Below, one piece after another: positions 46,611 to 55,836 of a DNA stretch of 64,000 nucleotides. The notes beneath the pieces were generated by a model. It made no database searches and was not told the origin of the DNA. It saw only the letters and a program-made list of their open reading frames with translations. This DNA is from Halioxenophilus aromaticivorans (GTDB taxonomy: Bacteria; Pseudomonadota; Gammaproteobacteria; Pseudomonadales; Cellvibrionaceae), in the NCBI RefSeq assembly GCF_042850945.1, contig NZ_AP031496.1, forward strand, positions 5,146,001-5,210,000. The letters are read 5' to 3'. Position 1 is the stretch's first letter, and each line of letters starts with the position of its first letter. The position numbers and the translations under genes were made by a program.

Positions 46611-46625
46611 ATTAGTGATACTAAT
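46611..46625. promoter_or_regulatory. Putative LysR-type box
   Basis: Perfect dyad ATTAGT-GAT-ACTAAT containing the T-N11-A pattern typical of LysR regulators, between the divergent dehydrogenase and LysR genes. Confidence 0.5.
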
Positions 46626-46725
46626 AGTACTGCTTGATGACACAGGCTTTAATAGCCCATAATCGATCGTATTAATAAAATAATTTCACCAATCATTTAT
46701 CAGCCAGAGCCACTATTCAATCACC

Positions 46726-47619
46726 ATGCCGCGCGAAAACATTAACGATTTAGTCGTATTCATAGCCATTGCCCGTGAAGGCAGCTTTACCAAGGCCGCC
46801 GCCAAAATGGGCGTGTCGCAATCCGCCCTCAGCCATTCCATTCGGCAATTGGAAGAGCGGCTGGGCATTCGGCTTTTCACCCGCACCACCCGCGCCGTGT
46901 CCCCCACCGAGGCCGGCCAGCGCCTGCTTACCGGCATTGGGCCGCACTTTGATTCCATCGAACAAGAGCTGGAAGCGCTGAATTTATTTCGCGACAAACC
47001 CGCCGGCACCATTCGCATCGCCGCTGCTAGCAATACAATCAGCCATGTTTTGTGGCCCAAGATTCGAGAGTTTTTGCCGGAATATCCGCAGATCAGCGTG
47101 GAATTATTTACCGATAACGGCCTTACCGATATCGTCAACGGCCGCTTTGATGCCGGCGTGCGGTTGGGCGATCAAATAGCCAAAGATATGATTGCTGTGC
47201 GCATTGGCCCCGATATTCGCTTTGCCGCCGTGGCCACGCCAGAGTTTTTTAAACAACACGGTAAGCCCGCCACCCCGCAACAGCTGACGCAATTCAAATG
47301 CATTAACTTTCGGCTGCCCACCGCCGGCGGTTTATATGCCTGGGAATTTGAAGAAAACGGTGAGGAATTCAAAGTGCGGGTGGACGGCCAATTGGTGTTT
47401 AACGAGATCTACCATATTATCCAAGCCACCCTGGACGGCTTTGGCATCTCGTATATGCCAGAGGAGCTGGCCAAGCCCCATATCGAATCCGGTGAATTTG
47501 AACGCGTGCTAGATGCCTGGTGCCCCCTGTGGGAAGGGCCCTATTTGTACTACCCCAACTGGCGGCAAGCGCCGCCGGCGTTTTCGGCGTTGGTAGAGGC
47601 GCTGCGCCATCGGCCTTAA
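46726..47619 (+). CDS. LysR-family transcriptional regulator
   Basis: 297 aa. N-terminal HTH (FTKAAAKMGVSQSALSHSIR, then LEERLGIRLFTRTTRAVSPT) and a periplasmic-binding-like effector domain. It is divergent to the zinc alcohol dehydrogenase, the usual arrangement for a regulator and its aldehyde/quinone-responsive target. The ATG follows a short AT-rich spacer. Confidence 0.92.
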   Translation: MPRENINDLVVFIAIAREGSFTKAAAKMGVSQSALSHSIRQLEERLGIRLFTRTTRAVSPTEAGQRLLTGIGPHFDSIEQELEALNLFRDKPAGTIRIAAASNTISHVLWPKIREFLPEYPQISVELFTDNGLTDIVNGRFDAGVRLGDQIAKDMIAVRIGPDIRFAAVATPEFFKQHGKPATPQQLTQFKCINFRLPTAGGLYAWEFEENGEEFKVRVDGQLVFNEIYHIIQATLDGFGISYMPEELAKPHIESGEFERVLDAWCPLWEGPYLYYPNWRQAPPAFSALVEALRHRP

Positions 47620-47679
47620 TTTCTACGAAAATTTTATTTAATTAAACCAGCAGCAGGTAAACCTTTGCTGTTTTAGTGT

Positions 47680-48708
47680 TTACTGGATATTTTCAGAGAT
47701 AAACAATTCGTGGGCTAATATTTCGTAGGCCTTGGTATTTTGCTGTGGGTGTTGCAAAGCGTTAACCATAGCCGTCACGGTTTTCTCGGCCAGTGCTCTG
47801 CGCGGATTGGCAATGACCAAATCAATGGTGTGGTCAATTAATGCGGCGCGGGTGATGTCGGTTAGCTCATTACAAATTACAAATAGCGATTTAGGTTTAG
47901 CCTGCCGCAGAGCCTGCACCACGCCACCAATGCCGCCACCAATGCAATACAAGCCAGTGATGGAAGGTTGCTCTTGTAACAGCGTGCTTACCGTTTGTTG
48001 CGCCATGGTGTTGTTTTCTAAACTGATAACGCAATCGATAATATTGATGGACTCGGCGTGTTCCCGGCAATAACTGCGAAAACTGCTTTCGCTGTATTCC
48101 TGGCTGAGAATACGGTGGCTGGCCATAACCAAGCCCACCGATCTCGGCTGCGGTGAAAACTGACACATGGCCCAGGCGGCGGTGCGGCCCGCCACACGGT
48201 GATCTATCCCCACAAACCCCCGCTTACGCTGGGCGGATAAATCGGTAATTAGGGCAATAACCGGCACACCTTTGTCTGCCAAGTGCTCTATGCAATCGCT
48301 GACGTGTTGGTGATCGCTAGAAACCACCGCAATGGCGTCGGCTTTTTCTGCCAGCGCGTAAATACCCGCCACTATACTGGCGGGACTCATATCCTCGGCG
48401 TACTCCACCACAGCGGTGCCGGCAATATCATCACAGCGCTGGGTGGCGGCGGTAAGCTCTGCCGCCAACTCGGTGTAGAACACACTGGATTTACGATGCA
48501 GTAAAAACCCCAGCCGCTGGGCAGGCACAAATTCATCCACCCGCTGTTGGATTAACCGAGACGCGCGAAACCCCAGGGCCTTGGCCGCTGCCAGCACTTT
48601 GTGAGCGGTTTCCGGCTTTACCGGTGCGCGCTTGTTGATGACTCTGTCCACAGTAGCCACGCCAACACCCGCCTGACGTGCCACATCGGTCATGGTTGGC
48701 CGGCGCAT
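47680..48708 (-). CDS. LacI-family transcriptional regulator
   Basis: 342 aa. HTH: TMTDVARQAGVGVATVDRVI followed by NKRAPVKPETAHKVLAAA. The hinge and a sugar-binding periplasmic-protein-like domain follow (ADAIAVVSSDHQHVSDCIEH, KRGFVGIDHRVAGRTAA, ITGLYCIGGGIGGVVQAL). It is divergent to a Gfo/Idh/MocA dehydrogenase and an IolE-like gene, so the effector is probably a sugar or inositol derivative. Palindromes between the genes are candidate operators. Confidence 0.93.
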   Translation of the reverse strand: MRRPTMTDVARQAGVGVATVDRVINKRAPVKPETAHKVLAAAKALGFRASRLIQQRVDEFVPAQRLGFLLHRKSSVFYTELAAELTAATQRCDDIAGTAVVEYAEDMSPASIVAGIYALAEKADAIAVVSSDHQHVSDCIEHLADKGVPVIALITDLSAQRKRGFVGIDHRVAGRTAAWAMCQFSPQPRSVGLVMASHRILSQEYSESSFRSYCREHAESINIIDCVISLENNTMAQQTVSTLLQEQPSITGLYCIGGGIGGVVQALRQAKPKSLFVICNELTDITRAALIDHTIDLVIANPRRALAEKTVTAMVNALQHPQQNTKAYEILAHELFISENIQ

Positions 48709-48817
48709 AGGGCCTCTAATCTATTAATGTTCATCTGATCTGTCTTTATCAATGTGCAGGCCGTCTTACTTAGGCTGCCGATATTACGGCTGCTATTACG
48801 GCTGTTCATACCAAGCT

Positions 48818-48832
48818 TGATAGTTTCTATCA
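48818..48832. promoter_or_regulatory. Putative LacI-family operator 1
   Basis: Perfect palindrome TGATAG-TTT-CTATCA upstream of the LacI gene. A matching half site TGATAGAAATGA lies near 48846-48857. Confidence 0.6.
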
Positions 48833-48962
48833 TTCTTGCTCAATGATGATAGAAATGAAACAAAAATTCCAGCGCCATCTAAAATGGCTTTTCCACTTCA
48901 TTACCCTGAATTAACATCGGTTTCCGATCCGCAACGCGCCCCAGGGGCTGGGATCCAATCAT

Positions 48963-48977
48963 TGATAGCTTCTATCA
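48963..48977. promoter_or_regulatory. Putative LacI-family operator 2
   Basis: Perfect palindrome TGATAG-CTT-CTATCA with the same arms as operator 1, 145 bp away and about 115 bp before the dehydrogenase start. The pairing suggests looping or dual control of both divergent promoters. Confidence 0.6.
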
Positions 48978-49090
48978 TTTAAAGATAACAACAGCGCCAA
49001 GCATTTCGATAAGTACTAACAAAAAAGTCTGATTTAGCCACCAAGCATCATTAGCTCTGGCCAACCAATAATGACAATAAAGGAACGCAA

Positions 49091-50098
49091 ATGACCGTAA
49101 AAATAGGTGTCATCGGTACCGGTGCCATAGGCCGCGAACACGTGTTTCGCTTAAGTCGAAAAATCCCAGGCGCCCAGGTCGTCGCTTTGAACGATGTCAA
49201 TATTAGCTCCTGCGAAAGCATCAACAGTGACTTTGACCTGGATGCGAAAATTTTTACGGATAGCCACGAGCTGATTAAATCCGATAGCGTAGACGCGATT
49301 GTTGTTGCGTCTTGGGGCCCCACCCACGAGGAGTTTGTCAATTCCGCCATTAGCGCCGGCAAATTTGTATTTTGTGAAAAACCCCTAGCCGTAACGGCTG
49401 AGGGATGCCGACAAATCATCGACGCAGAGCTCACCGGTGGTAAGCGTTTAGTGCAGGTTGGCTTTATGCGTCGCTACGACCAAGCCTACCAACAACTGAA
49501 AAAATGCCTGCAAGATAACACCATCGGCCACCCAATTATTTTAAATTGCGCCCACCGCGCCCCCCATGCCCCGGGCTTTGGTGGTGACATGGCCATTACC
49601 GACTCCCTGGTGCACGAATTTGATGTACTGCGCTGGTTGTTGGACGACGACTATGTGGCAGCCCAGGTTATTTTGCCGCGCAAAACATCTCTGTGCGATG
49701 AAGGCCTACAAGACCCGCACATAGTGCAACTGCGCACCCGGCAGGGCATTCACATTTCAATTGAGAGCTTCGTCAACGCGCACTATGGCTACGACATTCA
49801 ATGCCAGGTAGTAGGCGAAAAAGGCGTAGCTGCCCTACCGGAACCGGCCAGTGTGCAATTGCGCGAGCTGGGCAAGTTATCCCACGAAATATTAATCGAC
49901 TGGAAAGACCGATTTGTTGCCGCCTTTGATCAGGAATTCCGCGATTGGATTCAGTCCATTAAAGCCGGTAAAGCCAACGGCCCTTCTGCCTGGGATGGCT
50001 ACGTGGTGGCGGTAACGGCGGACGCCTGTGTGAAAGCCAAACACAGCGGTCAATTTGAAAACATCGACCTGCCACCGCGGCCTGATTTTTATCAATAG
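49091..50098 (+). CDS. Gfo/Idh/MocA-family dehydrogenase (inositol 2-dehydrogenase-like)
   Basis: 335 aa. NAD-binding start IGVIGTGAIGREHVFRL, the family EKP motif in FVFCEKPLAVTAEG, and MRRYDQAYQQLKK with HEFDVLRWLL in the substrate domain. The closest known type is IolG, which oxidises myo-inositol or related sugars. An AAGGAACG ribosome site precedes the ATG. It is followed by an IolE-like isomerase 31 bases later, forming a two-gene sugar or cyclitol unit under the divergent LacI regulator. Confidence 0.9.
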   Translation: MTVKIGVIGTGAIGREHVFRLSRKIPGAQVVALNDVNISSCESINSDFDLDAKIFTDSHELIKSDSVDAIVVASWGPTHEEFVNSAISAGKFVFCEKPLAVTAEGCRQIIDAELTGGKRLVQVGFMRRYDQAYQQLKKCLQDNTIGHPIILNCAHRAPHAPGFGGDMAITDSLVHEFDVLRWLLDDDYVAAQVILPRKTSLCDEGLQDPHIVQLRTRQGIHISIESFVNAHYGYDIQCQVVGEKGVAALPEPASVQLRELGKLSHEILIDWKDRFVAAFDQEFRDWIQSIKAGKANGPSAWDGYVVAVTADACVKAKHSGQFENIDLPPRPDFYQ

Positions 50099-50129
50099 CC
50101 GCTCAAATAACAATAAAGAGTAAACCAAT

Positions 50130-51071
50130 ATGAAACTATCTTTCTGCACCGACAGCTTGGGCCAATACACCTACGAGGAAATGCTGGACAAACTGCTTAG
50201 CTACGATGTTAAAGCCATCGAAATTACCACCGGCGGCTGGTCTGCAGCTCCCCATATGCGGATGGACCAAATGCTTGCCGACGATAAAAAATTACGGGCG
50301 TTTCAGTCTGCGCTGGAACAACGGGGTATGGAGATCGCAGCGCTGAATGTTTCGGGCAATCCACTGGACCCAAGCGCCATGGGGCAAGCCCACAAACAAG
50401 CGGCCTTCGATACCATGGAGCTGGCCCAACGCCTAGACGTTAAAAAAATCGTTATGATGAGCGGCCTACCTCCGGCTGCGCCCAGCGACACCGTACCCAA
50501 CTGGATCACCTATACGGTTAGCTGGCCACCAATATTACAAGACCAACTGAATTATCAATGGAACGACGTCGCCATTCCCTTCTGGAACGAACTGGTGGCC
50601 CATGCGGACAATTTCGGCGTGGAAAAAATCGCCTTGGAAAACTTTAGCTCCATGCTGGTGTGGAACCCAGAAACCCTATTCCGGCTGCGCAACGCCGTTG
50701 GCCCCATGGTGGGCTTAAACCTGGACCCAAGCCATTTAATTTGGATGGGCGCAGACCCCATAGCCGCGGCGCGCAATCTGGGCGATGCCATACACCATGT
50801 ACACGGTAAGGACGTGCGCTTAGAACGCGGCCTGGTAGACGTAAACGGCTTGCTAGAAACAAAACCCGTAACTCAACCCGCCGAGCGCGCCTGGAATTAC
50901 GTTGCCGTAGGTTGTGGCCAAGACTTGCAATGGTGGAAGGAGTTTTTCTCCGTAGTGCGGATGACCGGCTACAACGGTTACGTCTCCCTGGAAATGGAAG
51001 ACTTAACCATGTCTGTTGAAGCGGGAATAGAAACCTCTATTCACGCGCTGCAACAAACCATTTCTCGCTAA
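50130..51071 (+). CDS. Sugar phosphate isomerase/epimerase-like TIM-barrel protein
   Basis: 313 aa. AP-endonuclease-2-type TIM barrel with KLSFCTDSLGQYTYEEML, AIEITTGGW, IALENFSSML, VGLNLDPSHLIWMG and GYNGYVSLEMED; the Glu, Asp, His and Glu residues in these segments match the metal site of the family. Members include IolE/IolI and various epimerases. It probably acts on the product of the adjacent dehydrogenase. Confidence 0.88.
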   Translation: MKLSFCTDSLGQYTYEEMLDKLLSYDVKAIEITTGGWSAAPHMRMDQMLADDKKLRAFQSALEQRGMEIAALNVSGNPLDPSAMGQAHKQAAFDTMELAQRLDVKKIVMMSGLPPAAPSDTVPNWITYTVSWPPILQDQLNYQWNDVAIPFWNELVAHADNFGVEKIALENFSSMLVWNPETLFRLRNAVGPMVGLNLDPSHLIWMGADPIAAARNLGDAIHHVHGKDVRLERGLVDVNGLLETKPVTQPAERAWNYVAVGCGQDLQWWKEFFSVVRMTGYNGYVSLEMEDLTMSVEAGIETSIHALQQTISR

Positions 51072-51096
51072 CCGACATCAACCAAACATATCCCCA

Positions 51097-51558
51097 CTAA
51101 GCACACTGGCTTTGGTGTGCTTGGTTTTTGCTGGCAACTTTATCCAGTGTAAATAAAGCCAAAGGCGTAACCACGATAGACACCACAAAAGCGTAGATCA
51201 GCTTAAAGCCGACGAATTGGGTAAACCCAAGGCTTTCAATACTCCCTGCGTTGAAAACCAGCCCATGTACAGACTGCATGATTAAGGCCAGCATTATTGC
51301 GGCCAGTAACGAAACCAACAGGATTGGCCATACCTTTACCGCAAGCTTGTGTTTAGCCCGGGTAATTAAACTTGGAATTGCCGCGGCAAAAAATACCACA
51401 AAGGCGGTTTGCACAAGGCCATCCTTAACAATCTCCGCGGCCGGAACCGTTACCAACTGGCGAAACAATAAGAAAGCAAATAAAAAACTAAACGCACTAT
51501 TTATAACGGCGCTGATAAGCGCCTCTCGCGCTAGGGTTTGAAATGTGAACGGTGGCAT
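51097..51558 (-). CDS. Small four-helix membrane protein of unknown function
   Basis: 153 aa with four predicted transmembrane helices (about 15-33, 45-65, 75-100, 115-138), short loops and a His/Gln-rich tail. No family is recognised with confidence. Its stop codon overlaps the terminator of the preceding plus-strand unit. Confidence 0.7.
   Translation of the reverse strand: MPPFTFQTLAREALISAVINSAFSFLFAFLLFRQLVTVPAAEIVKDGLVQTAFVVFFAAAIPSLITRAKHKLAVKVWPILLVSLLAAIMLALIMQSVHGLVFNAGSIESLGFTQFVGFKLIYAFVVSIVVTPLALFTLDKVASKNQAHQSQCA
51099..51127 (+). terminator. Rho-independent terminator after the isomerase gene
   Basis: AAGCACAC (51099-51106) pairs with GTGTGCTT (51115-51122), followed by GGTTTTT. 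It ends the dehydrogenase-isomerase operon and overlaps the 3' end of the convergent membrane protein gene. Confidence 0.75.
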
Positions 51559-51635
51559 AGAACATACCTCTTAAATATCAATGATGCTCAAAACAGTGAT
51601 AGGAGCTACCGTTACGGTAACTCCCAACAATTGCG

Positions 51636-54125
51636 TTAAAAGAAATAATTAAATCGCAATCCGTAGGTTCTTGGCGGCTCGTATACGGAGGTCACCAAGT
51701 TACTCATTTCGCTCAGTACTTGGGTAACCGATTGCACTTCTTCATTGGTGATATTACGGGCGTAGGCCAATAGTGACCATTGGCCACTAGCGGCATCCAA
51801 TTGCAAGGTGGCATCCAAGGTGGTGACCGATTCCGCCCGTTGGGGTGGAGTAAAATCAAAACCCACCCAGCGGTCATCGCGGTAACGGGCATCCAGGCTC
51901 AGAACGGCGTTGATGTCTGCCAATGAAAATTGTTGGTCTACGCCAAAGGTTGCCGTCCACTCCGGCGAGTTGCGCCCCTCTTGGCCAGAACAATCCACTT
52001 GCCACAAGGCGTTACCCGCAGCGTTTAGCTCTATGAAGCTGGAATCGCAACCGGTGACTACGTGTACGTCGGGGTCTGCAGTGGGTTGCACAAAACTAAA
52101 GTCATCAATGGTATTTTTTAAGTACTGCACATTGGCCCGCAGCCGGGTACTGTTAGTGGCGGCTAACAAAATATCCAGCTCTAAACCTTCAATGGTGGAG
52201 CTGCCGATGTTCTCGGTATACAAGGTGCTATTACCGCTGGCGTCAACGCCGAAATGGCTGGCTTGTTGATCGTCGTACTGCCAGTGGAACAGCTCCGCGT
52301 TAATTTGCAGGCGATCTTCAAAAAAGCGGTTTTTAGAGCCAAGGGTAAAAGCATCCAGATACTCTGGGTCGTACTGTTCGCGGCCGGCGGCCAAGCTAAA
52401 ACCGCCGGAGCGATAACCGGTTTCAAAACTGGCATAGAGTAAACTGTCGGCACCCACATCCCACTCAGCGGCCAAGCGGTAGGTTATTTCTTCTGCTGTT
52501 TGCGTTTGATTAATTTCTGTGGGATTAATCAGCAATAGGTTTGCGGTGGCGGTTGCCGGCGCACCGGGGAATAGCGGCACCTGGCCGTAGGGCACAGGCC
52601 CGGTGCCGATACCGGGTGCGCCCACCGGTAGATCGGCGGCATCAATCAGCGCAAGAGTGTCTGCCACGGTAGCGCCGGCAGGTATGGCCGGTGCGCCCTC
52701 GCAATTAGGGATTTCTGGGCCACCGGGGAACACCGGCAGGTAACGAATGCACAGGTTCACAAAGGTATCGGAACGGCCGGTGAATTGTTTTTCGTCATCG
52801 GTGTAGCGCAAACCACCCACCAGCCTAAATGAGTCGCTGACGTTAAAGGTTCCGCGGGCAAACACCGCCTTTGACTCCGACGTGGAGGCGTCTATGCCCT
52901 GGGTGCTTTGAATACTCTGCTGGTTGTAAGAGGCCAACCCACTGACTTCTTCATCAAAATAATAGCCACCCAAAATCCAATCCACCGGGCCGGAGCTGGT
53001 GCTTAAGCGCGCCTCCAGGCTAAATTGGTCTTGGTCATCTTGAATAATGGCGGCTTGCATACCCGGGTTAATAAATAGGTTGTCGGCTTCGGCTTCGCGG
53101 TAGCCGGCAATCACCACCAGGTCACCAATATCTAGCGCCGCATTAAGCTCGGCATTAACGCCCCAAAAGGTGTTATCTAAAAAGGGCTTTTCAGTGGGGT
53201 TTGGCGTGGTAAATGCGGGTACCGTGGCCAGGGATTGGTAATAGGCTTGGGCCACGGGCGTAAGTGGGCCACCAAAGCCATCCGACACATTGCTGGGCGC
53301 CGGATTAAAGTCGTAATGATCTATGGTATTGGGGTTATCCGATGGCGGGCCAAATTGAAAGCCGTAGTTGCCTCGGTAAATAGGCGCACTGCCATCACCC
53401 TGGCTGGTGGAATAATCCGCCGCTATACGAAGGCTAACGTTATCACTTAGCTCGCCAAATAATTGGCCGCGCAGCGCGGTATCGTCTGTGGCGCCAGTGC
53501 CGTCGTCGTTATATCCGTCGCTGTCCAGTTTGGCCAGAGACAAGCGCGCCGCCCACTGCTCATCTAACGCCAAATTAACCGCGCCGGAAAACCCGGTTTT
53601 GCCATAGTTACCTAGCTCCGCCGAAAGGCTGCCGCTGGTTTCACCCAAGGTGGGCGTGTTGGGAATAACATTGATGGCACCGGCGGTGGCGTTGCGGCCA
53701 TACAAGGTGCCTTGCGGCCCTTTTAATACCTCAATACGGTTTACATCCAAAAAGGACGCCGTGGTGGCCGTGGGCCGACCAATGGCGATGCCATCGATAT
53801 TAAACGCCAGTGCCGAATCGGTGTAGGCGTTGACCGCAAAATTACCCACGCCACGCACAAAGAAAATATTATTGGAACCGCCGGCCGAGGCCACGGTTAA
53901 CGCCGGCGATACCTTACTCAGCATAGAGGCATCACTTACGCCGATGCGATTAAGCTCCGCCTCACCGGCGGCGTCGATGGGCAAGGCGGCGTCTTGCAAG
54001 GTTTCTGCCTTACGCTGGGCGGTAACCACCACTTCCTCCAGCGCGGTTTGGGCGTGCAAATACGGCGCGGCCAGGGTAGCAGTTACGGCGGATACGACTA
54101 ACGGTAGTGTTTTATATGTTGGCAT
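51636..54125 (-). CDS. TonB-dependent outer membrane receptor
   Basis: About 829 aa from the ATG at 54125 (MPTYKTLPL); GAGGAAG just upstream fixes the start over a TTG at 54140. A signal peptide ends near LHAQT. The TonB box reads LEEVVVTAQRK, then a plug domain (SKVSPALTVASAGGS, VEVLKGPQGTLYGRNATAG-type segment) and a 22-strand barrel ending in Phe. The type with short plug and RNATAG motif is common for aromatic or steroid-like substrates in marine and sphingomonad-type bacteria. The neighbouring ring-cleavage operon suggests an aromatic or cyclic nutrient. Confidence 0.92.
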   Translation of the reverse strand: MPTYKTLPLVVSAVTATLAAPYLHAQTALEEVVVTAQRKAETLQDAALPIDAAGEAELNRIGVSDASMLSKVSPALTVASAGGSNNIFFVRGVGNFAVNAYTDSALAFNIDGIAIGRPTATTASFLDVNRIEVLKGPQGTLYGRNATAGAINVIPNTPTLGETSGSLSAELGNYGKTGFSGAVNLALDEQWAARLSLAKLDSDGYNDDGTGATDDTALRGQLFGELSDNVSLRIAADYSTSQGDGSAPIYRGNYGFQFGPPSDNPNTIDHYDFNPAPSNVSDGFGGPLTPVAQAYYQSLATVPAFTTPNPTEKPFLDNTFWGVNAELNAALDIGDLVVIAGYREAEADNLFINPGMQAAIIQDDQDQFSLEARLSTSSGPVDWILGGYYFDEEVSGLASYNQQSIQSTQGIDASTSESKAVFARGTFNVSDSFRLVGGLRYTDDEKQFTGRSDTFVNLCIRYLPVFPGGPEIPNCEGAPAIPAGATVADTLALIDAADLPVGAPGIGTGPVPYGQVPLFPGAPATATANLLLINPTEINQTQTAEEITYRLAAEWDVGADSLLYASFETGYRSGGFSLAAGREQYDPEYLDAFTLGSKNRFFEDRLQINAELFHWQYDDQQASHFGVDASGNSTLYTENIGSSTIEGLELDILLAATNSTRLRANVQYLKNTIDDFSFVQPTADPDVHVVTGCDSSFIELNAAGNALWQVDCSGQEGRNSPEWTATFGVDQQFSLADINAVLSLDARYRDDRWVGFDFTPPQRAESVTTLDATLQLDAASGQWSLLAYARNITNEEVQSVTQVLSEMSNLVTSVYEPPRTYGLRFNYFF

Positions 54126-54138
54126 TGTTCGCTTCCTC

Positions 54139-54422
54139 AAGGAACCTCTGATTAATCTCGGTTGCTTCTGCGCGAGTCCTCAAAGCTCAGCTGACAAGGC
54201 GATTTTCGCAGTTAATGGCCGTCGTCCTTAGCAAGAAAATCAACGCAGTCAGATGGGCTTTGAGGCCGCGCCCTACGGGGCTTTCAGAGCTTTCTGATAT
54301 CTTTGTTAGCGTTTTGTGACCGGGGCGCGCAGCCGTACGGCCAGTATGCCTGCAAAACGCTGCCTCGATCTCAAAAAGCTCTGGGAGCCAGAAGTCAGCC
54401 GAGATTATTCAGAGGTTCCTTT
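54139..54422. mobile_element. MITE-like structured element with 23-bp inverted ends
   Basis: The ends AAGGAACCTCTGATTAATCT and its reverse complement (one mismatch) frame about 284 bp with no ORF. Inside are further perfect inverted pairs: CCTCAAAGC/GCTTTGAGG (54178-54186, 54257-54265) and TAGCGTTTTG-type arms AGCGTTTTG/CAAAACGCT (54308-54316, 54353-54361). It lies directly upstream of the receptor's ribosome site, so it must form part of the receptor's leader or promoter. No clear target duplication is visible. Confidence 0.65.
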
Positions 54423-54530
54423 GTTATTGTTTTGAGTACTTTTTTATACAGGCAACCACCGCACACAGAATAAAATTCCGTGCCGGCCTGCTTTTTTATA
54501 AATTGCGGTAGAGCGTTGTTATTTGATATT

Positions 54531-54590
54531 TCTGATTAGAGCTTGGTAATTCTGATTAGAGCTTGGTAGTTCTAACTAAAGCTCGGTAGT
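54531..54590. repeat. Three 20-bp tandem repeats upstream of the TonB receptor
   Basis: Units at 54531-54550, 54551-54570 and 54571-54590 follow TCTGATTAGAGCTTGGTA(A/G)T; the first two differ at one base and the third is more diverged. They lie between the MITE-like element and the monooxygenase gene. They could bind a regulator or mark a small duplication. Confidence 0.7.
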
Positions 54591-54698
54591 GCTTTGGTTT
54601 GCTGAGGTCTTACTTTTTATAATTTTTATTCGGTTAAAACGGTGTTGTTTAGCGTGGGGGCTGGCGCGCTGCAGAGGATACAACGCGCTTTATTAAGC

Positions 54699-55832
54699 CT
54701 AAATAGGTTGCTGTAAAGCGATTAAGGTATCGCGCATTAACATGGCGTGCTCCATTTTATCGCCGCCTTCGATTTCGATTTGGCCTATGCGACCGGAATT
54801 TTCCACCACCATGCGGCAGCGCTCCCAACGACGATCTTGGAAGGCGGTTAATGCCTGGGCCAGTTCATCGCGCTGGGCTAATTCCTCGGCCAATACGATG
54901 GCGTCTTCAATACCGATACAGGCACCGTGTGCCAGGTGTGGCGTTGTGGCGTGTACGGCATCGCCAATTAGTACCACCCGGCCTTGGAACCATGGCTGGG
55001 GCATTAATAGCCCTTCCAAGGGGCGGAACATTACATGGCTATCTGCATTAATTTGTTCTGCCAGGGCGTGCACCGCCGGCGCAGTAAAGTGCTCTAACAA
55101 CAACTGCTTTAATACCGCCGGTTCTTCCTCGGGTGTAAAGCGCTGGCGCTCTTTGCTGTCTACCGTTAGGAATAAATACACTTGGTCTTTGGACATTGGG
55201 TTGATGCCGGCTTTCAAGTTTGGCCCCACCCACATCTTAGTGCTATTGCAACCTTCCGGCTTGGGCAGCACCGCTCGCCAAACGCCTTGGCCGGTGTAAC
55301 TGGGCGCTGCTGCATCGGGGAATAACCACTGGCGGGTTTTGGAGTAAAGGCCATCGGCGGCAATCACTAAATCGTAGCTTTGTTCGCTGCCATCGCTGAA
55401 TTGCACCGTGGCGCAGTCGTCGTTTTGGCTGATTCCGGTGTGGGTAATACCCAAACGAACTTTGGTGTTACCGGCTTTTACTTTGTCGGCCAAAATTTTT
55501 GCCAACACTGGGCGCATAATGGCCCCGGTGCCGGGGATATGCTCGCCGGCAAAACGCGGGTTCGGTATGGTTTGAATATGATGGCCGTTAGGTGCAAACA
55601 GGTCTAAGGCATCGTGGCCGTGGCCGTGGTCTAAAAACTGATCCAACACACCCAGGGTTTCAAAGGCGCGCAGTGTGGCGCCACCAATACTGATGCCAGC
55701 ACCATCGGGGTGCCAGGTTGGGCTGGCTTCAATTAATTCTACTTGGTAGTTTTGTTTGCTCAACTCGATGGCGGCGGTCATGCCCGAAAAGCCACCACCA
55801 ATAATTAATACTGATTTAATTGAATTAGTCAT
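54699..55832 (-). CDS. FAD-dependent aromatic monooxygenase
   Basis: 377 aa class A flavoprotein hydroxylase (salicylate hydroxylase-like). FAD-binding VLIIGGGFSGMTAAIELSK, the DG motif LVIAADGLYSKTR and GD motif VVLIGDAVHATTPHLAHGAC are all intact. Such enzymes add one oxygen to a phenolic or related ring using NAD(P)H. It is the last gene of the minus-strand catabolic unit, four bases after the Rieske ferredoxin gene. Confidence 0.9.
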   Translation of the reverse strand: MTNSIKSVLIIGGGFSGMTAAIELSKQNYQVELIEASPTWHPDGAGISIGGATLRAFETLGVLDQFLDHGHGHDALDLFAPNGHHIQTIPNPRFAGEHIPGTGAIMRPVLAKILADKVKAGNTKVRLGITHTGISQNDDCATVQFSDGSEQSYDLVIAADGLYSKTRQWLFPDAAAPSYTGQGVWRAVLPKPEGCNSTKMWVGPNLKAGINPMSKDQVYLFLTVDSKERQRFTPEEEPAVLKQLLLEHFTAPAVHALAEQINADSHVMFRPLEGLLMPQPWFQGRVVLIGDAVHATTPHLAHGACIGIEDAIVLAEELAQRDELAQALTAFQDRRWERCRMVVENSGRIGQIEIEGGDKMEHAMLMRDTLIALQQPI

Positions 55833-55836
55833 TGTT

